A stretch of DNA of 35,063 bases, from assembly GCA_005799495.1 (NCBI GenBank), contig SYGP01000009.1, positions 1-35,063 of the forward strand, written 5' to 3'. Origin of the DNA: Planctomycetia bacterium. GTDB lineage: Bacteria > Planctomycetota > Phycisphaerae > Phycisphaerales > SM1A02. The position numbers and the translations under genes are program-made. The notes under the pieces are model-generated. The model ran no database searches and was not told where the DNA came from. It worked only from the letters and a program-made list of their open reading frames with translations. Shown one piece after another: positions 1-6,332 of the stretch (positions are counted from its first letter, which is position 1; each line of letters opens with the position of its first letter).

Positions 1-1
1 G

Positions 2-223
2 CCGTTCTTCACGGGCTACAAGCCGCAGTTCTACTTCCGCACGACGGACATCACCGGCAAGCTCTCGCTCGTCGGAGCCGAGATGTGCATGCCCGGCGAC
101 AATGTGAAGCTGCAGGTCGATCTCGAAGGCAAGGGCGTCGCCATGGAAGAAGGCGTTCGCTTCGCCGTGCGTGAAGGCGGCAAGACCGTCGGTTCGGGCG
201 TCGTCAGCAAAATTCTGGAATGA
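2..223 (+). CDS. tuf: Elongation factor Tu, C-terminal 73 residues (5' truncated)
   Basis: This is the C-terminal beta-barrel (domain 3) of EF-Tu, the GTPase that delivers aminoacyl-tRNA to the ribosome. The frame is open from base 2 and stops at TGA 221-223. The visible sequence includes [18 protein letters not shown] and the near-terminal [14 protein letters not shown], both hallmarks of EF-Tu. The start and the GTPase domain lie outside the window. rpmG follows 4 nt after the stop, which is the usual bacterial order tuf-rpmG-tRNA-Trp-secE-nusG. Identification is secure; only the upstream part is unseen. Confidence 0.97.
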   Translation, partial: PFFTGYKPQFYFRTTDITGKLSLVGAEMCMPGDNVKLQVDLEGKGVAMEEGVRFAVREGGKTVGSGVVSKILE

Positions 224-227
224 TCCC

Positions 228-407
228 ATGGCGAAGAAGAGTCTGGACCGCGAGTATGTGTGGCTTCAGTGCACCGAAACCGGTGACATGAACTACCGAA
301 CCGAGATCCGCGTCAAAGGCGGCATCGCGGAGAAGGTGAAGCAGGGCTTTCAGAAGTTCAGCCCTCGGCTTCGAAGGCACACGCTCCACAAGATCAAGCG
401 GAAGTGA
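228..407 (+). CDS. rpmG: 50S ribosomal protein L33
   Basis: This encodes a 59-residue basic protein of the large ribosomal subunit. The N-terminus MAKKSLDREYVWLQCTETG, the NYRT segment and the C-terminal SPRLRRHTLHKIKRK match the L33 pattern (NYxT, then PRLRKHT). The start at ATG 228 gives the family's usual N-terminus; an upstream in-frame start at 171 would lie inside tuf and is not credible. Only one cysteine remains (in LQCTETG) and the C-terminal CxxC is absent, so this is the zinc-independent form of L33. It lies 4 nt after tuf and 22 nt before the tRNA-Trp gene, so cotranscription with tuf is likely. Confidence 0.95.
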   Translation: MAKKSLDREYVWLQCTETGDMNYRTEIRVKGGIAEKVKQGFQKFSPRLRRHTLHKIKRK

Positions 408-429
408 CCGTTGCGTTTCTTCCGCATGG

Positions 430-502
430 ACGCCGATAGCTCAGCTGGTAGAGCAGCGGATTCCAAATCCGCAGGTCGTGGGTTCGATCCCCTCTCGGCG
501 TG
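430..502 (+). tRNA. trnW: tRNA-Trp (anticodon CCA)
   Basis: A complete cloverleaf can be drawn. The acceptor arms 430-436 (ACGCCGA) and 495-501 (TCGGCGT) pair fully, with discriminator G502. The D-arm is GCTC...GAGC. The anticodon stem GCGGA/TCCGC encloses TTCCAAA, giving anticodon CCA for tryptophan. The T-loop is TTCGATC. The T-stem has one apparent T-T mismatch. The 3' CCA is not encoded (TTG follows) and must be added after transcription. A tRNA-Trp between rpmG and secE is a very common bacterial arrangement. Confidence 0.97.
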
Positions 503-557
503 TTGCAGCGCTGCGGTTTGCGTGTGAAGTGGCTTGAGTTTCGGAAGGTTTGACCCC

Positions 558-956
558 ATGTACAAGTCAGGACAGGGCTATTGGACTCGCGTTCTCACGG
601 CAACGGCCGGTGGGCTCGTCGCTGTCCTCGGTGGCTGGTGGCTGCAGTCGATCTTCACGGGCGTCGATTGGGGCATCAACCCGATTTATCTCTCGTGGGG
701 CATTGCTGGCATCTTTGTCGCGGTGTGCTGCCCATTCATCTATCTCGCGACGGCGAAGCATGTCGGAAGCGTGGACTTCCTCTGTGCGACCGAGTCGGAG
801 ATGAAGAAGGTCTCGTGGCCCACACGCCGCGAGGTCACGGGCTCCACCATGGTGGTGATCTTCACGGGTGCGATCATCGCACTCTGCTGTTTCGTCTTCG
901 ATCAGGCGTTCTTTCTGCTGTTCGTTCAGCTGCGAGTTCTCGAGCCTGGCATGTGA
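558..956 (+). CDS. secE: Preprotein translocase subunit SecE
   Basis: SecE is the small membrane subunit of the SecYEG protein-export channel and clamps SecY. The 132-residue product has two hydrophobic segments near residues 10-32 and 42-68, then the conserved cytoplasmic signature SEMKKVSWPTRREVTGST, then a third membrane segment near residues 100-125. This three-helix form is longer than the one-helix SecE of many bacteria. ATG 558 was chosen because GGAAGG lies about 9 nt upstream; an in-frame TTG at 534 lacks such a site. The stop overlaps the possible GTG start of nusG, so the two are probably translationally coupled. Confidence 0.95.
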   Translation: MYKSGQGYWTRVLTATAGGLVAVLGGWWLQSIFTGVDWGINPIYLSWGIAGIFVAVCCPFIYLATAKHVGSVDFLCATESEMKKVSWPTRREVTGSTMVVIFTGAIIALCCFVFDQAFFLLFVQLRVLEPGM

Positions 957-967
957 GCAACACGGAC

Positions 968-1843
968 ATGAACCTCGATCAACATTCGGAACACGAGCAC
1001 GCAGACGCAGCGGACTTCAGCGGCGAGTCGACTGGCGCTCATCAGGCGGCAACAGGTGGCGACGCGGACTCCAAGCCCGTCAAGCCGAAGTCGCGCCGCA
1101 AGCCAAAGGCAGCAGTGGTTGCTGAAGAGCCCGCCGCGCCCCGGAACCTTCGTGCCCTTCGTGGTGGTGAGTCCAATCCCCGCGCGACCGCGCGGAGCCT
1201 CGGCGTCGAGACGACGCGCGTGAGCACGCCGACGCAGGTGCGCCCACAGGAGGAGGTCGCCGAAGGTGAACTTCCGATGTTCCGCGATGGCATGGACTGG
1301 TTCGTGCTGCGCGTGGCGAGCAACAAGGAAGACTCGGTGCGCAGCACGCTGCTTCGAAAGGTGCAGATCGAAGGCATGGAGAATCTCGTCGGGCGCATCA
1401 TGGTGCCGACCGAGAAGGTCAAGGTGCTCGGCAAGCAGGGGAAGCAGACCGTCACCGAATCAAAGCTGTATCCCGGTTATGTGTTCGTCGAAATGCGGCT
1501 CGAGCCGGATGGACGCATCCCTCAGGATGTCTTCTTCCTCATCAAGGAGACGACGGGCGTTGGCGACTTTGTTGGTACGGCAGGTCGACCGACCCCGATG
1601 TCGGTGAGCGAAGTCGAGAAGATGCTGTTCGATTCGAAGCCCGCGGAGGAAGCGCCGCAGCTTCGCATGGATCTCCACAAGGGAGACAATGTCACGATCA
1701 AGGAAGGCGCGTTCCAAGGCTACGAAGGCACCATCGACGAAGTGTTCCCCGACAAGGGCCAGGTTCGCGTGCTGGTCACGATCTTTGGTCGCCAGGCACC
1801 GATCGATATGGAGTATTGGTTCGTTCAGCGGGCTGAGAAGTGA
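968..1843 (+). CDS. nusG: Transcription termination/antitermination protein NusG with N-terminal extension
   Basis: NusG binds RNA polymerase, suppresses pausing and links transcription to Rho or the ribosome. From ATG 968 the product is 291 residues. Residues 1-109 are a low-complexity charged extension: first acidic and His-rich, then basic (KPKSRRKPKAA). The NGN domain starts at DWFVLRVASNKEDSVR (about 110), includes YPGYVFVEM, and the C-terminal KOW domain (KGDNVTIKEGAFQGYEGTI) follows. Typical NusG has about 180 residues, so the extension is real extra sequence. An in-frame GTG at 953 overlapping the secE stop is an alternative start adding five residues. rplK/rplA, which commonly follow nusG, are absent. 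Confidence 0.93.
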   Translation: MNLDQHSEHEHADAADFSGESTGAHQAATGGDADSKPVKPKSRRKPKAAVVAEEPAAPRNLRALRGGESNPRATARSLGVETTRVSTPTQVRPQEEVAEGELPMFRDGMDWFVLRVASNKEDSVRSTLLRKVQIEGMENLVGRIMVPTEKVKVLGKQGKQTVTESKLYPGYVFVEMRLEPDGRIPQDVFFLIKETTGVGDFVGTAGRPTPMSVSEVEKMLFDSKPAEEAPQLRMDLHKGDNVTIKEGAFQGYEGTIDEVFPDKGQVRVLVTIFGRQAPIDMEYWFVQRAEK

Positions 1844-1852
1844 AGTCCGCGC

Positions 1853-1874
1853 GCGGCGGCTGCGCAGCCGTCGT
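1853..1874 (+). other. GC-rich stem-loop after nusG
   Basis: A 9-bp stem with two G-U pairs (1853-1861 with 1866-1874) encloses the loop GCGC, 9 nt after the nusG stop. No U-tract follows, so it is not a canonical intrinsic terminator. It could be a processing or pausing hairpin at the end of the tuf-nusG transcript. Confidence 0.3.
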
Positions 1875-1931
1875 CGCTGGTCTGATGTTCCGCACCCTTC
1901 GAGCGCTTGGATGCGCGACGGAAGGATTCGA

Positions 1932-2528
1932 ATGATGCGATCAACACTCGCTGAGACCCGCAGATGTGAGATGGATGTCACCCGTGATCGGCTCGGGGCG
2001 CCCCGCGCTTGTTCCCGCATTCGCTTCGCAGCGGCACTTCTGTCAGTGCTGTGTGCGTGCGTTTCGCTTCAGATGGTCGGCTGCTCAGCTGCGATGACAT
2101 ATCCGGAGTACCCCGGTGCGCCGAAGGCGGATCCGAGCCTTCCTCCCCTGCCCAACCTGATGGCCGATGCGATCACATTCGTGCACGGCCGAGTGTGTGC
2201 GGGCAGCGAGGTGGTGTTTGATCTGCCGCCCAATACCCCGAAGCAGGTATGGCGCGTGGTGGCAAAGCGGCTTGGCACTGGGCGCGTGATGCGGGAGGGC
2301 GACAAGAGCGTTCTCTATGTCCGGCAGGTGCGTCTGTCGGGCGGTCGCGCCGAAGTCGATGTGGTGTATCCAAGCGACGGCATCTACCAGTTGGCGACGG
2401 TGCACTTCACCGGCGCGACTGGGCAGCCCTTCTACCCGAAGATGCTCCAACTCTGGCTGGTGCCGACGGACACGCCAGTATGCAATACGCCACCCGAAGT
2501 CGTGGCGGATCCGAATCCGCAACCGTAA
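1932..2528 (+). CDS. Putative lipoprotein, unknown function
   Basis: I do not recognise this 198-residue protein. It has an unusually long charged N-terminus, then a hydrophobic stretch (FAAALLSVLCACVSLQMVGC) whose last residues MVGC could be a lipobox, so it is probably an exported lipoprotein. The mature part begins YPEYPGAPKADPSLPPLPNL, contains predicted beta-strands such as EVVFDLPPNT and ends with VVADPNPQP; no catalytic motif is visible. The ATG ATG pair at 1932/1935 is preceded by GGAAGG at a good distance. The CHAD gene follows closely. Confidence 0.7.
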   Translation: MMRSTLAETRRCEMDVTRDRLGAPRACSRIRFAAALLSVLCACVSLQMVGCSAAMTYPEYPGAPKADPSLPPLPNLMADAITFVHGRVCAGSEVVFDLPPNTPKQVWRVVAKRLGTGRVMREGDKSVLYVRQVRLSGGRAEVDVVYPSDGIYQLATVHFTGATGQPFYPKMLQLWLVPTDTPVCNTPPEVVADPNPQP

Positions 2529-2567
2529 GTGACGCGCCCCGATTTGGGAGCGATGTTGGGGCGAAAG

Positions 2568-3554
2568 ATGACGCTGAATACCCAAGCAGAACGGCTGACG
2601 ACGACGCTGAAAGTCGGCGATGCGCTCGAAGCCGTCACGCGGCGAAGGCAGAAGTCGGCGGCCACTGATCTGAAGGTTCCTGCGCCGCGGGGTGGCAGTG
2701 CGCTTCGACTGGATCTTCCCGTGGTGGTTGCTGCGCGGCTCGTCCTCGATCAGGAGTACGCGGTCGTCGAAGAGGGGCTGCGCGATGCGGCGGATGAACG
2801 ACTCGCGATGCTGGACCGGCTCGAAGGCGTACACCAGGCGCGCCGTGCGCTCAAGCGGATTCAGTCGCTGAACGATCTCTTCCGAAGCGCCTGGCGCTTT
2901 GGTCAGATGCGTTCGAAGGCAAGCCTTCGCCGGGCGAAGGCGCATCTCTCGGAGGTTCGTCAGCGCGACGCGCTTGGCTCGCTGCTCGAGGAACTTTGTG
3001 CGCTCAAGGGTCAGCCGTTGACGGCGGTGACCGATGCGACACCAACGCTGTCGACGCTTTCACCATCCGCCTCGCCCCTCCGTGGCGCGCGTGATGCCGC
3101 CGCGATGGCTCGTCGAGCGATGCGTCTCCCGTCGGGAGCACCCCTCGATTGGCATGAGATCGCGCGGAGTTTCCAGCGTTCGTGGGCGCGCGGTCGCCGC
3201 TTCGCGGCGCGATCGTGGATTGGTCTTGGTGAGCGCGATCTGCACGATGCGCGGAAGGCGTTCCAACGCCTTTCCGATCATCTCGTGGTGCTCGGTGATG
3301 CCGCAGGGGAGCGCGCGGCAATCACGCGGCGCCGACTGCGCGATGCGGCTCAGGCACTTGGGCGCGCGCGCGACTTGGCCATCTTGGTCGATGCAATCGA
3401 GGGCACCACTCCCGAGGGTCGCGCGATTGCCGCACGCGCACTGCGACTGCGCACTGCCGCAGTTCGAGAGGCTCGCTCTCTTTCGCGCGCGGCGCTTCGG
3501 CGCAGTGCGGGCTCGGTCGCTCGGCGCATGTGCCGGCGCGTGGCGCGTCAGTGA
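2568..3554 (+). CDS. CHAD domain-containing protein
   Basis: CHAD domains are alpha-helical, rich in conserved histidines and basic residues, and bind polyphosphate or related polyanions. Here the hallmark is duplicated. HQARRALKRIQSLNDLFR (about residue 89) opens the first half and HDARKAFQRLSDHL (about 230), followed by RRLRDAAQALGRARDLAIL, opens the second. The protein is strongly basic (328 residues from ATG 2568, preceded by GGGG at 6 nt). GTG 2529, directly after the upstream stop, is an alternative start. No CYTH triphosphatase domain, a frequent partner of CHAD, is fused or adjacent. It ends 25 nt before proS. Confidence 0.8.
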   Translation: MTLNTQAERLTTTLKVGDALEAVTRRRQKSAATDLKVPAPRGGSALRLDLPVVVAARLVLDQEYAVVEEGLRDAADERLAMLDRLEGVHQARRALKRIQSLNDLFRSAWRFGQMRSKASLRRAKAHLSEVRQRDALGSLLEELCALKGQPLTAVTDATPTLSTLSPSASPLRGARDAAAMARRAMRLPSGAPLDWHEIARSFQRSWARGRRFAARSWIGLGERDLHDARKAFQRLSDHLVVLGDAAGERAAITRRRLRDAAQALGRARDLAILVDAIEGTTPEGRAIAARALRLRTAAVREARSLSRAALRRSAGSVARRMCRRVARQ

Positions 3555-3567
3555 TCTTCACTCGGGA

Positions 3568-3573
3568 TACTCT
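3568..3573 (+). promoter_or_regulatory. Putative -10 element (TACTCT) for leaderless proS
   Basis: TACTCT fits the recurring TAnnCT hexamer and ends 6 nt before the proS ATG, placing transcription start at or next to the A of the start codon. No Shine-Dalgarno sequence is visible. It lies within the short CHAD-proS gap. Confidence 0.5.
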
Positions 3574-3579
3574 CCCGAC

Positions 3580-5109
3580 ATGCCTCCTGCACCGACCGCG
3601 ATCACACCCACCCGCGCCGAGAACTACTCCGAGTGGTACCAACAGGTCGTTCGCGCGGCTGATCTCGCCGAGACATCGCCGGTGCGTGGCTGCATGGTGA
3701 TCAAGCCGTGGGGCTACTCGATCTGGGAGAACATGCAGCGGGTCCTCGACGGCATGTTCAAGGACACGGGGCATGTGAACGCCTACTTCCCGCTGTTCAT
3801 TCCCGTGTCGTTCCTCGAGAAGGAAGCGACACATGTGGACGGGTTTGCCAAGGAGTGCGCAGTCGTGACGCATCATCGGCTGGAAGCGGGACCGGACGGA
3901 AAGTTGCATCCCTCGGGTGAACTCGAGGAGCCGCTGGTGGTTCGGCCCACATCCGAGACGATCATCGGCGCGACCTATGCGAAGTGGGTTCAGAGTTACC
4001 GCGACCTTCCGCTGTTGATCAATCAGTGGGCGAATGTCGTTCGATGGGAAATGCGCACGCGGCTTTTTCTGCGTACCGCGGAGTTCCTCTGGCAGGAGGG
4101 ACACACGGCACATGCCACACGCGAAGAGGCGGTCGAAGAAACCATGCGGATGCTTGGGGTGTATGCAACCTTTGCGGAGGGCTTCATGGCAATGCCCGTG
4201 ATCTGCGGGCGCAAGACCGATGGCGAACGTTTCCCTGGTGCAGTCGATACCTACAGCATCGAAGCGATGATGCAGGATCGCAAGGCGCTGCAAGCCGGAA
4301 CGAGCCACTTCCTCGGACAGAACTTTGCGAAGGCGAGCGAGATTCAATTCCTCGCGGCGAGTGGTGAGAGGCAGTTCGCCTGGACGACATCCTGGGGTGT
4401 CAGCACGCGGCTGGTCGGCGGACTCATCATGACTCATTCGGATGACGATGGGCTGGTCCTTCCGCCGCGGCTTGCTCCTGTGCATGTGGTGATCATTCCC
4501 GTCGTTCATAAGCCCGAAGATGCTGCCACCGTGAAGGCGTGGACTCAGGCGCTCGCCGCGGATCTGCGTGGACGGACATTCGATGGGCGTGCCGTGCAGG
4601 TGTCCGTCGATGAGCGTGACATGCGGGGCGGCGACAAGGCGTGGAGCTGGATCAAGAAGGGCGTGCCTCTTCGCGCGGAGGTCGGTCCTCGCGACATCGC
4701 GGGCGATAGTGTGTTCGTGGCGAGGCGTGATCGTGGACACAAGGAGAAAGTGTCGATGAAGCGTGCGGAGTTCATCGCCAATGTTCCTGCGATGTTGCAG
4801 GAGATTCAGGACGGTCTCTTCGCACGAGCGCGGAGCCTTCGTGAGCAGCACACCAAACGGATCGATTCCAAGGCGGACTTTGAGGCGTTCTTCGAAGCAC
4901 CATCGGTGGCCGAAGGTCATCCCACGCCGATCCACGCAGGCTTCGCGCTCTCGCACTTCTGTGGCGATGCAAAGGTCGAAGCGGAGATCAAGGAACGGCT
5001 CGGTGTGACGATTCGCTGTGTGCCGCTCGAGCATGATGGCGAGCAGGGGGCATGTGTCATCACGGGAGCCCCAAGTGCCCAGCGGGTGGTGTGGGCGAAG
5101 GCTTATTGA
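3580..5109 (+). CDS. proS: Prolyl-tRNA synthetase (archaeal/eukaryal type)
   Basis: This class II synthetase charges tRNA-Pro with proline. The 509-residue product shows motif 2 context RPTSETIIGATYAKWV and motif-2-like NVVRWEMRTRLFLRTAEFLWQEGHTAHAT, then TSWGVSTRLVGGLIMTHSDDDGLVLPP, an anticodon-binding domain (VHVVIIPV onward), and a C-terminal zinc-type extension region ending VVWAKAY. This is the shorter archaeal/eukaryal architecture without the editing insertion of the E. coli type. The terminal Tyr is typical of this class. Start ATG 3580 gives a normal N-terminus. No Shine-Dalgarno sequence is present; a TACTCT hexamer lies 6 nt upstream. Confidence 0.96.
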   Translation: MPPAPTAITPTRAENYSEWYQQVVRAADLAETSPVRGCMVIKPWGYSIWENMQRVLDGMFKDTGHVNAYFPLFIPVSFLEKEATHVDGFAKECAVVTHHRLEAGPDGKLHPSGELEEPLVVRPTSETIIGATYAKWVQSYRDLPLLINQWANVVRWEMRTRLFLRTAEFLWQEGHTAHATREEAVEETMRMLGVYATFAEGFMAMPVICGRKTDGERFPGAVDTYSIEAMMQDRKALQAGTSHFLGQNFAKASEIQFLAASGERQFAWTTSWGVSTRLVGGLIMTHSDDDGLVLPPRLAPVHVVIIPVVHKPEDAATVKAWTQALAADLRGRTFDGRAVQVSVDERDMRGGDKAWSWIKKGVPLRAEVGPRDIAGDSVFVARRDRGHKEKVSMKRAEFIANVPAMLQEIQDGLFARARSLREQHTKRIDSKADFEAFFEAPSVAEGHPTPIHAGFALSHFCGDAKVEAEIKERLGVTIRCVPLEHDGEQGACVITGAPSAQRVVWAKAY

Positions 5110-5149
5110 CACACCCAGGGATTTCTTCGCAAAAGATCTGCGAATCGCC

Positions 5150-5155
5150 TTGACA
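5150..5155 (+). promoter_or_regulatory. Possible -35 element (TTGACA) upstream of the PEP-CTERM gene
   Basis: TTGACA is a perfect sigma70 -35 consensus in the 127-bp gap after proS, but the sequence 16-18 nt downstream (CATGTT region, 5172-5177) is a poor -10. TAGTCT directly follows it at 5156-5161. The transcript would carry a leader of several tens of nucleotides, unlike the leaderless genes of this window. Confidence 0.35.
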
Positions 5156-5186
5156 TAGTCTCGTTCGCCCCCATGTTGTGAAGGGT

Positions 5187-5207
5187 GAGGGCAAGCCGTT
5201 TGCCCTC
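5187..5207 (+). other. 5'-leader hairpin before the PEP-CTERM gene
   Basis: GAGGGCAA (5187-5194) and TTGCCCTC (5200-5207) form an 8-bp perfect stem with a 5-nt loop. It lies about 17 nt upstream of the AAAGGG ribosome binding site of the gene at 5237 and may stabilise the leader or affect translation. Confidence 0.4.
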
Positions 5208-5236
5208 GACATGAGGAGTTGGAGAAAGGGTGTTTT

Positions 5237-5908
5237 ATGTTGTTGCAAGGGCGAAAGGGACCGTGTGCTGTTGTTGGTCTCGCCTTGACGGTCCTTGGAT
5301 CGCAGGCTGCAGCAGACTTCGTCAACCCGATGGTTCCTGCCTGGCGCGGCGCTGCAAACGCAGACTTCTATGGTTGGGAGATATTCAACAGCGCGTTTGG
5401 CGGCCCAAACATTCCAAACTACGCAGGCACTGAATCTGGGGCTGCGCTCTTCAACTTTGGCTTCGGAGCATCGATCAACTCGCAAGGCAACCTGCAGGCG
5501 AGCGGCGGACCGCTGTCGTTGACCGTGTACGCGGGTGCCTCGGAGCAGGTTGTCGAAGTGATTGTCAATGTGGCCACGATTGGCACGATTATCAATGACA
5601 ACAGCGCCATTCTTGGGCTCTACAACAACTCGGGGGGTGGACTGACCGTCTCACCCTCATCGGTCGAGATTCGCTCCAACGAGACTGCCCCGGATGGTCA
5701 AGGTCAGATTCAGACGCGGACCTACAGGTGGATCGTGCCTCCGACGGGCAGCGTCCTGCCGCGCTTCGAACTGAACCTCGGCAGCGCTTCAGGCAACATC
5801 ACACTCGACACTCTCAGCGTCGACATTCGCTACATCCCAGCTCCGGGCGCGATGGCACTGCTCGCCTTCGCCGGCACGCTGGCGCTCGGCCACCGCCGTC
5901 GCGGTTGA
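5237..5908 (+). CDS. PEP-CTERM-like exported surface protein
   Basis: This 223-residue secreted protein has an N-terminal signal peptide (hydrophobic VVGLALTVLGSQAAA) and a C-terminal sorting tail of the exosortase type: IPAPGA, a hydrophobic helix (MALLAFAGTLALG), then HRRRG. The consensus Pro-Glu-Pro is replaced by Pro-Ala-Pro, a variant I associate with planctomycetes. The middle is Gly/Asn/Ser-rich and beta-strand-like, with no catalytic motif. ATG 5237 is chosen because AAAGGG lies 6 nt upstream; TTG 5219 is less likely. Exosortase and EpsH-like genes are not in this window. The gene stands alone and ends with a strong intrinsic terminator. Confidence 0.82.
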   Translation: MLLQGRKGPCAVVGLALTVLGSQAAADFVNPMVPAWRGAANADFYGWEIFNSAFGGPNIPNYAGTESGAALFNFGFGASINSQGNLQASGGPLSLTVYAGASEQVVEVIVNVATIGTIINDNSAILGLYNNSGGGLTVSPSSVEIRSNETAPDGQGQIQTRTYRWIVPPTGSVLPRFELNLGSASGNITLDTLSVDIRYIPAPGAMALLAFAGTLALGHRRRG

Positions 5909-5946
5909 TTGCTCGAACAAGTCATTTCCCATCCTGGGACCCACTT

Positions 5947-5979
5947 CCAAGCCCGCACGCGCGGGCTTGGTTGTTTTTT
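5947..5979 (+). terminator. Intrinsic (Rho-independent) terminator
   Basis: A perfect 10-bp stem, CCAAGCCCGC (5947-5956) with GCGGGCTTGG (5961-5970), has a 4-nt loop and is followed by TTGTTTTTT. It lies 39 nt after the PEP-CTERM gene and is the only textbook intrinsic terminator I see in the window. Confidence 0.9.
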
Positions 5980-6035
5980 GGCGCTTCAGGAATTCGTGTG
6001 GGCTGCGATGGGCCCCGAGGAAAGGTGCAGTCCGC

Positions 6036-6080
6036 CGAGGTGGACGCAGTCGAGGTGGACGCAGCCGAGGTGGACCCCTC
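6036..6080. repeat. Three-copy 15-bp tandem repeat
   Basis: CGAGGTGGACGCAGT at 6036-6050 is repeated with one change at 6051-6065, and the first ten bases recur in a diverged third copy at 6066-6080. The unit is a multiple of three, but no supported gene spans it. It sits in the 424-bp gene-free stretch 5909-6332, which otherwise holds the terminator and the inverted repeat. Confidence 0.8.
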
Positions 6081-6151
6081 CCATTCGAGGGCACTTCTCA
6101 GTCGATTCGGCTGCGGAGTCCGGCTGAAACCGCGCGATTCGCCTTGCTCGC

Positions 6152-6186
6152 GGTAAGAATTGTCCCAAGTCGGGACAGTTTTTACC
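6152..6186. repeat. Strong inverted repeat (15-bp arms), possible REP-like element or terminator
   Basis: Left arm GGTAAGAATTGTCCC (6152-6166) and right arm GGGACAGTTTTTACC (6172-6186) pair over 15 positions with two G-U wobbles around the loop AAGTC. On the plus strand the inner stem is followed by GTTTTT, on the minus strand by ATTCTT, so it could terminate transcription either way, including metG, whose stop is about 150 bp away. The compact palindrome also resembles REP-type elements mobilised by RAYT transposases; no such transposase is seen here. Confidence 0.65.
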
Positions 6187-6332
6187 CGGAGCAGCGTTTC
6201 GATCGGTCATCGAGCGAAACGGCCAGGCCTCGAAGGGCGCGGATCAGCCTGCGGCAGCAGAGCGACCCACATGGATTCCCGAAGACCCCTTTCTCGATGG
6301 GGGCGTTTCGCACAGCCTCCTCCAGCGGTCCA

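Noticed and set aside
5176-5182. TTGTGAA, half of a Rex operator, before the PEP-CTERM gene
   Set aside because: The second half (TTCACAA) is missing at the required spacing, so a Rex site is not supported.
3322-5325. Long minus-strand reading frame (about 667 codons) opposite proS
   Set aside because: It is antisense to an unambiguous prolyl-tRNA synthetase, has Arg/His/Pro-rich composition with no domain pattern, and is explained by high-GC codon bias.
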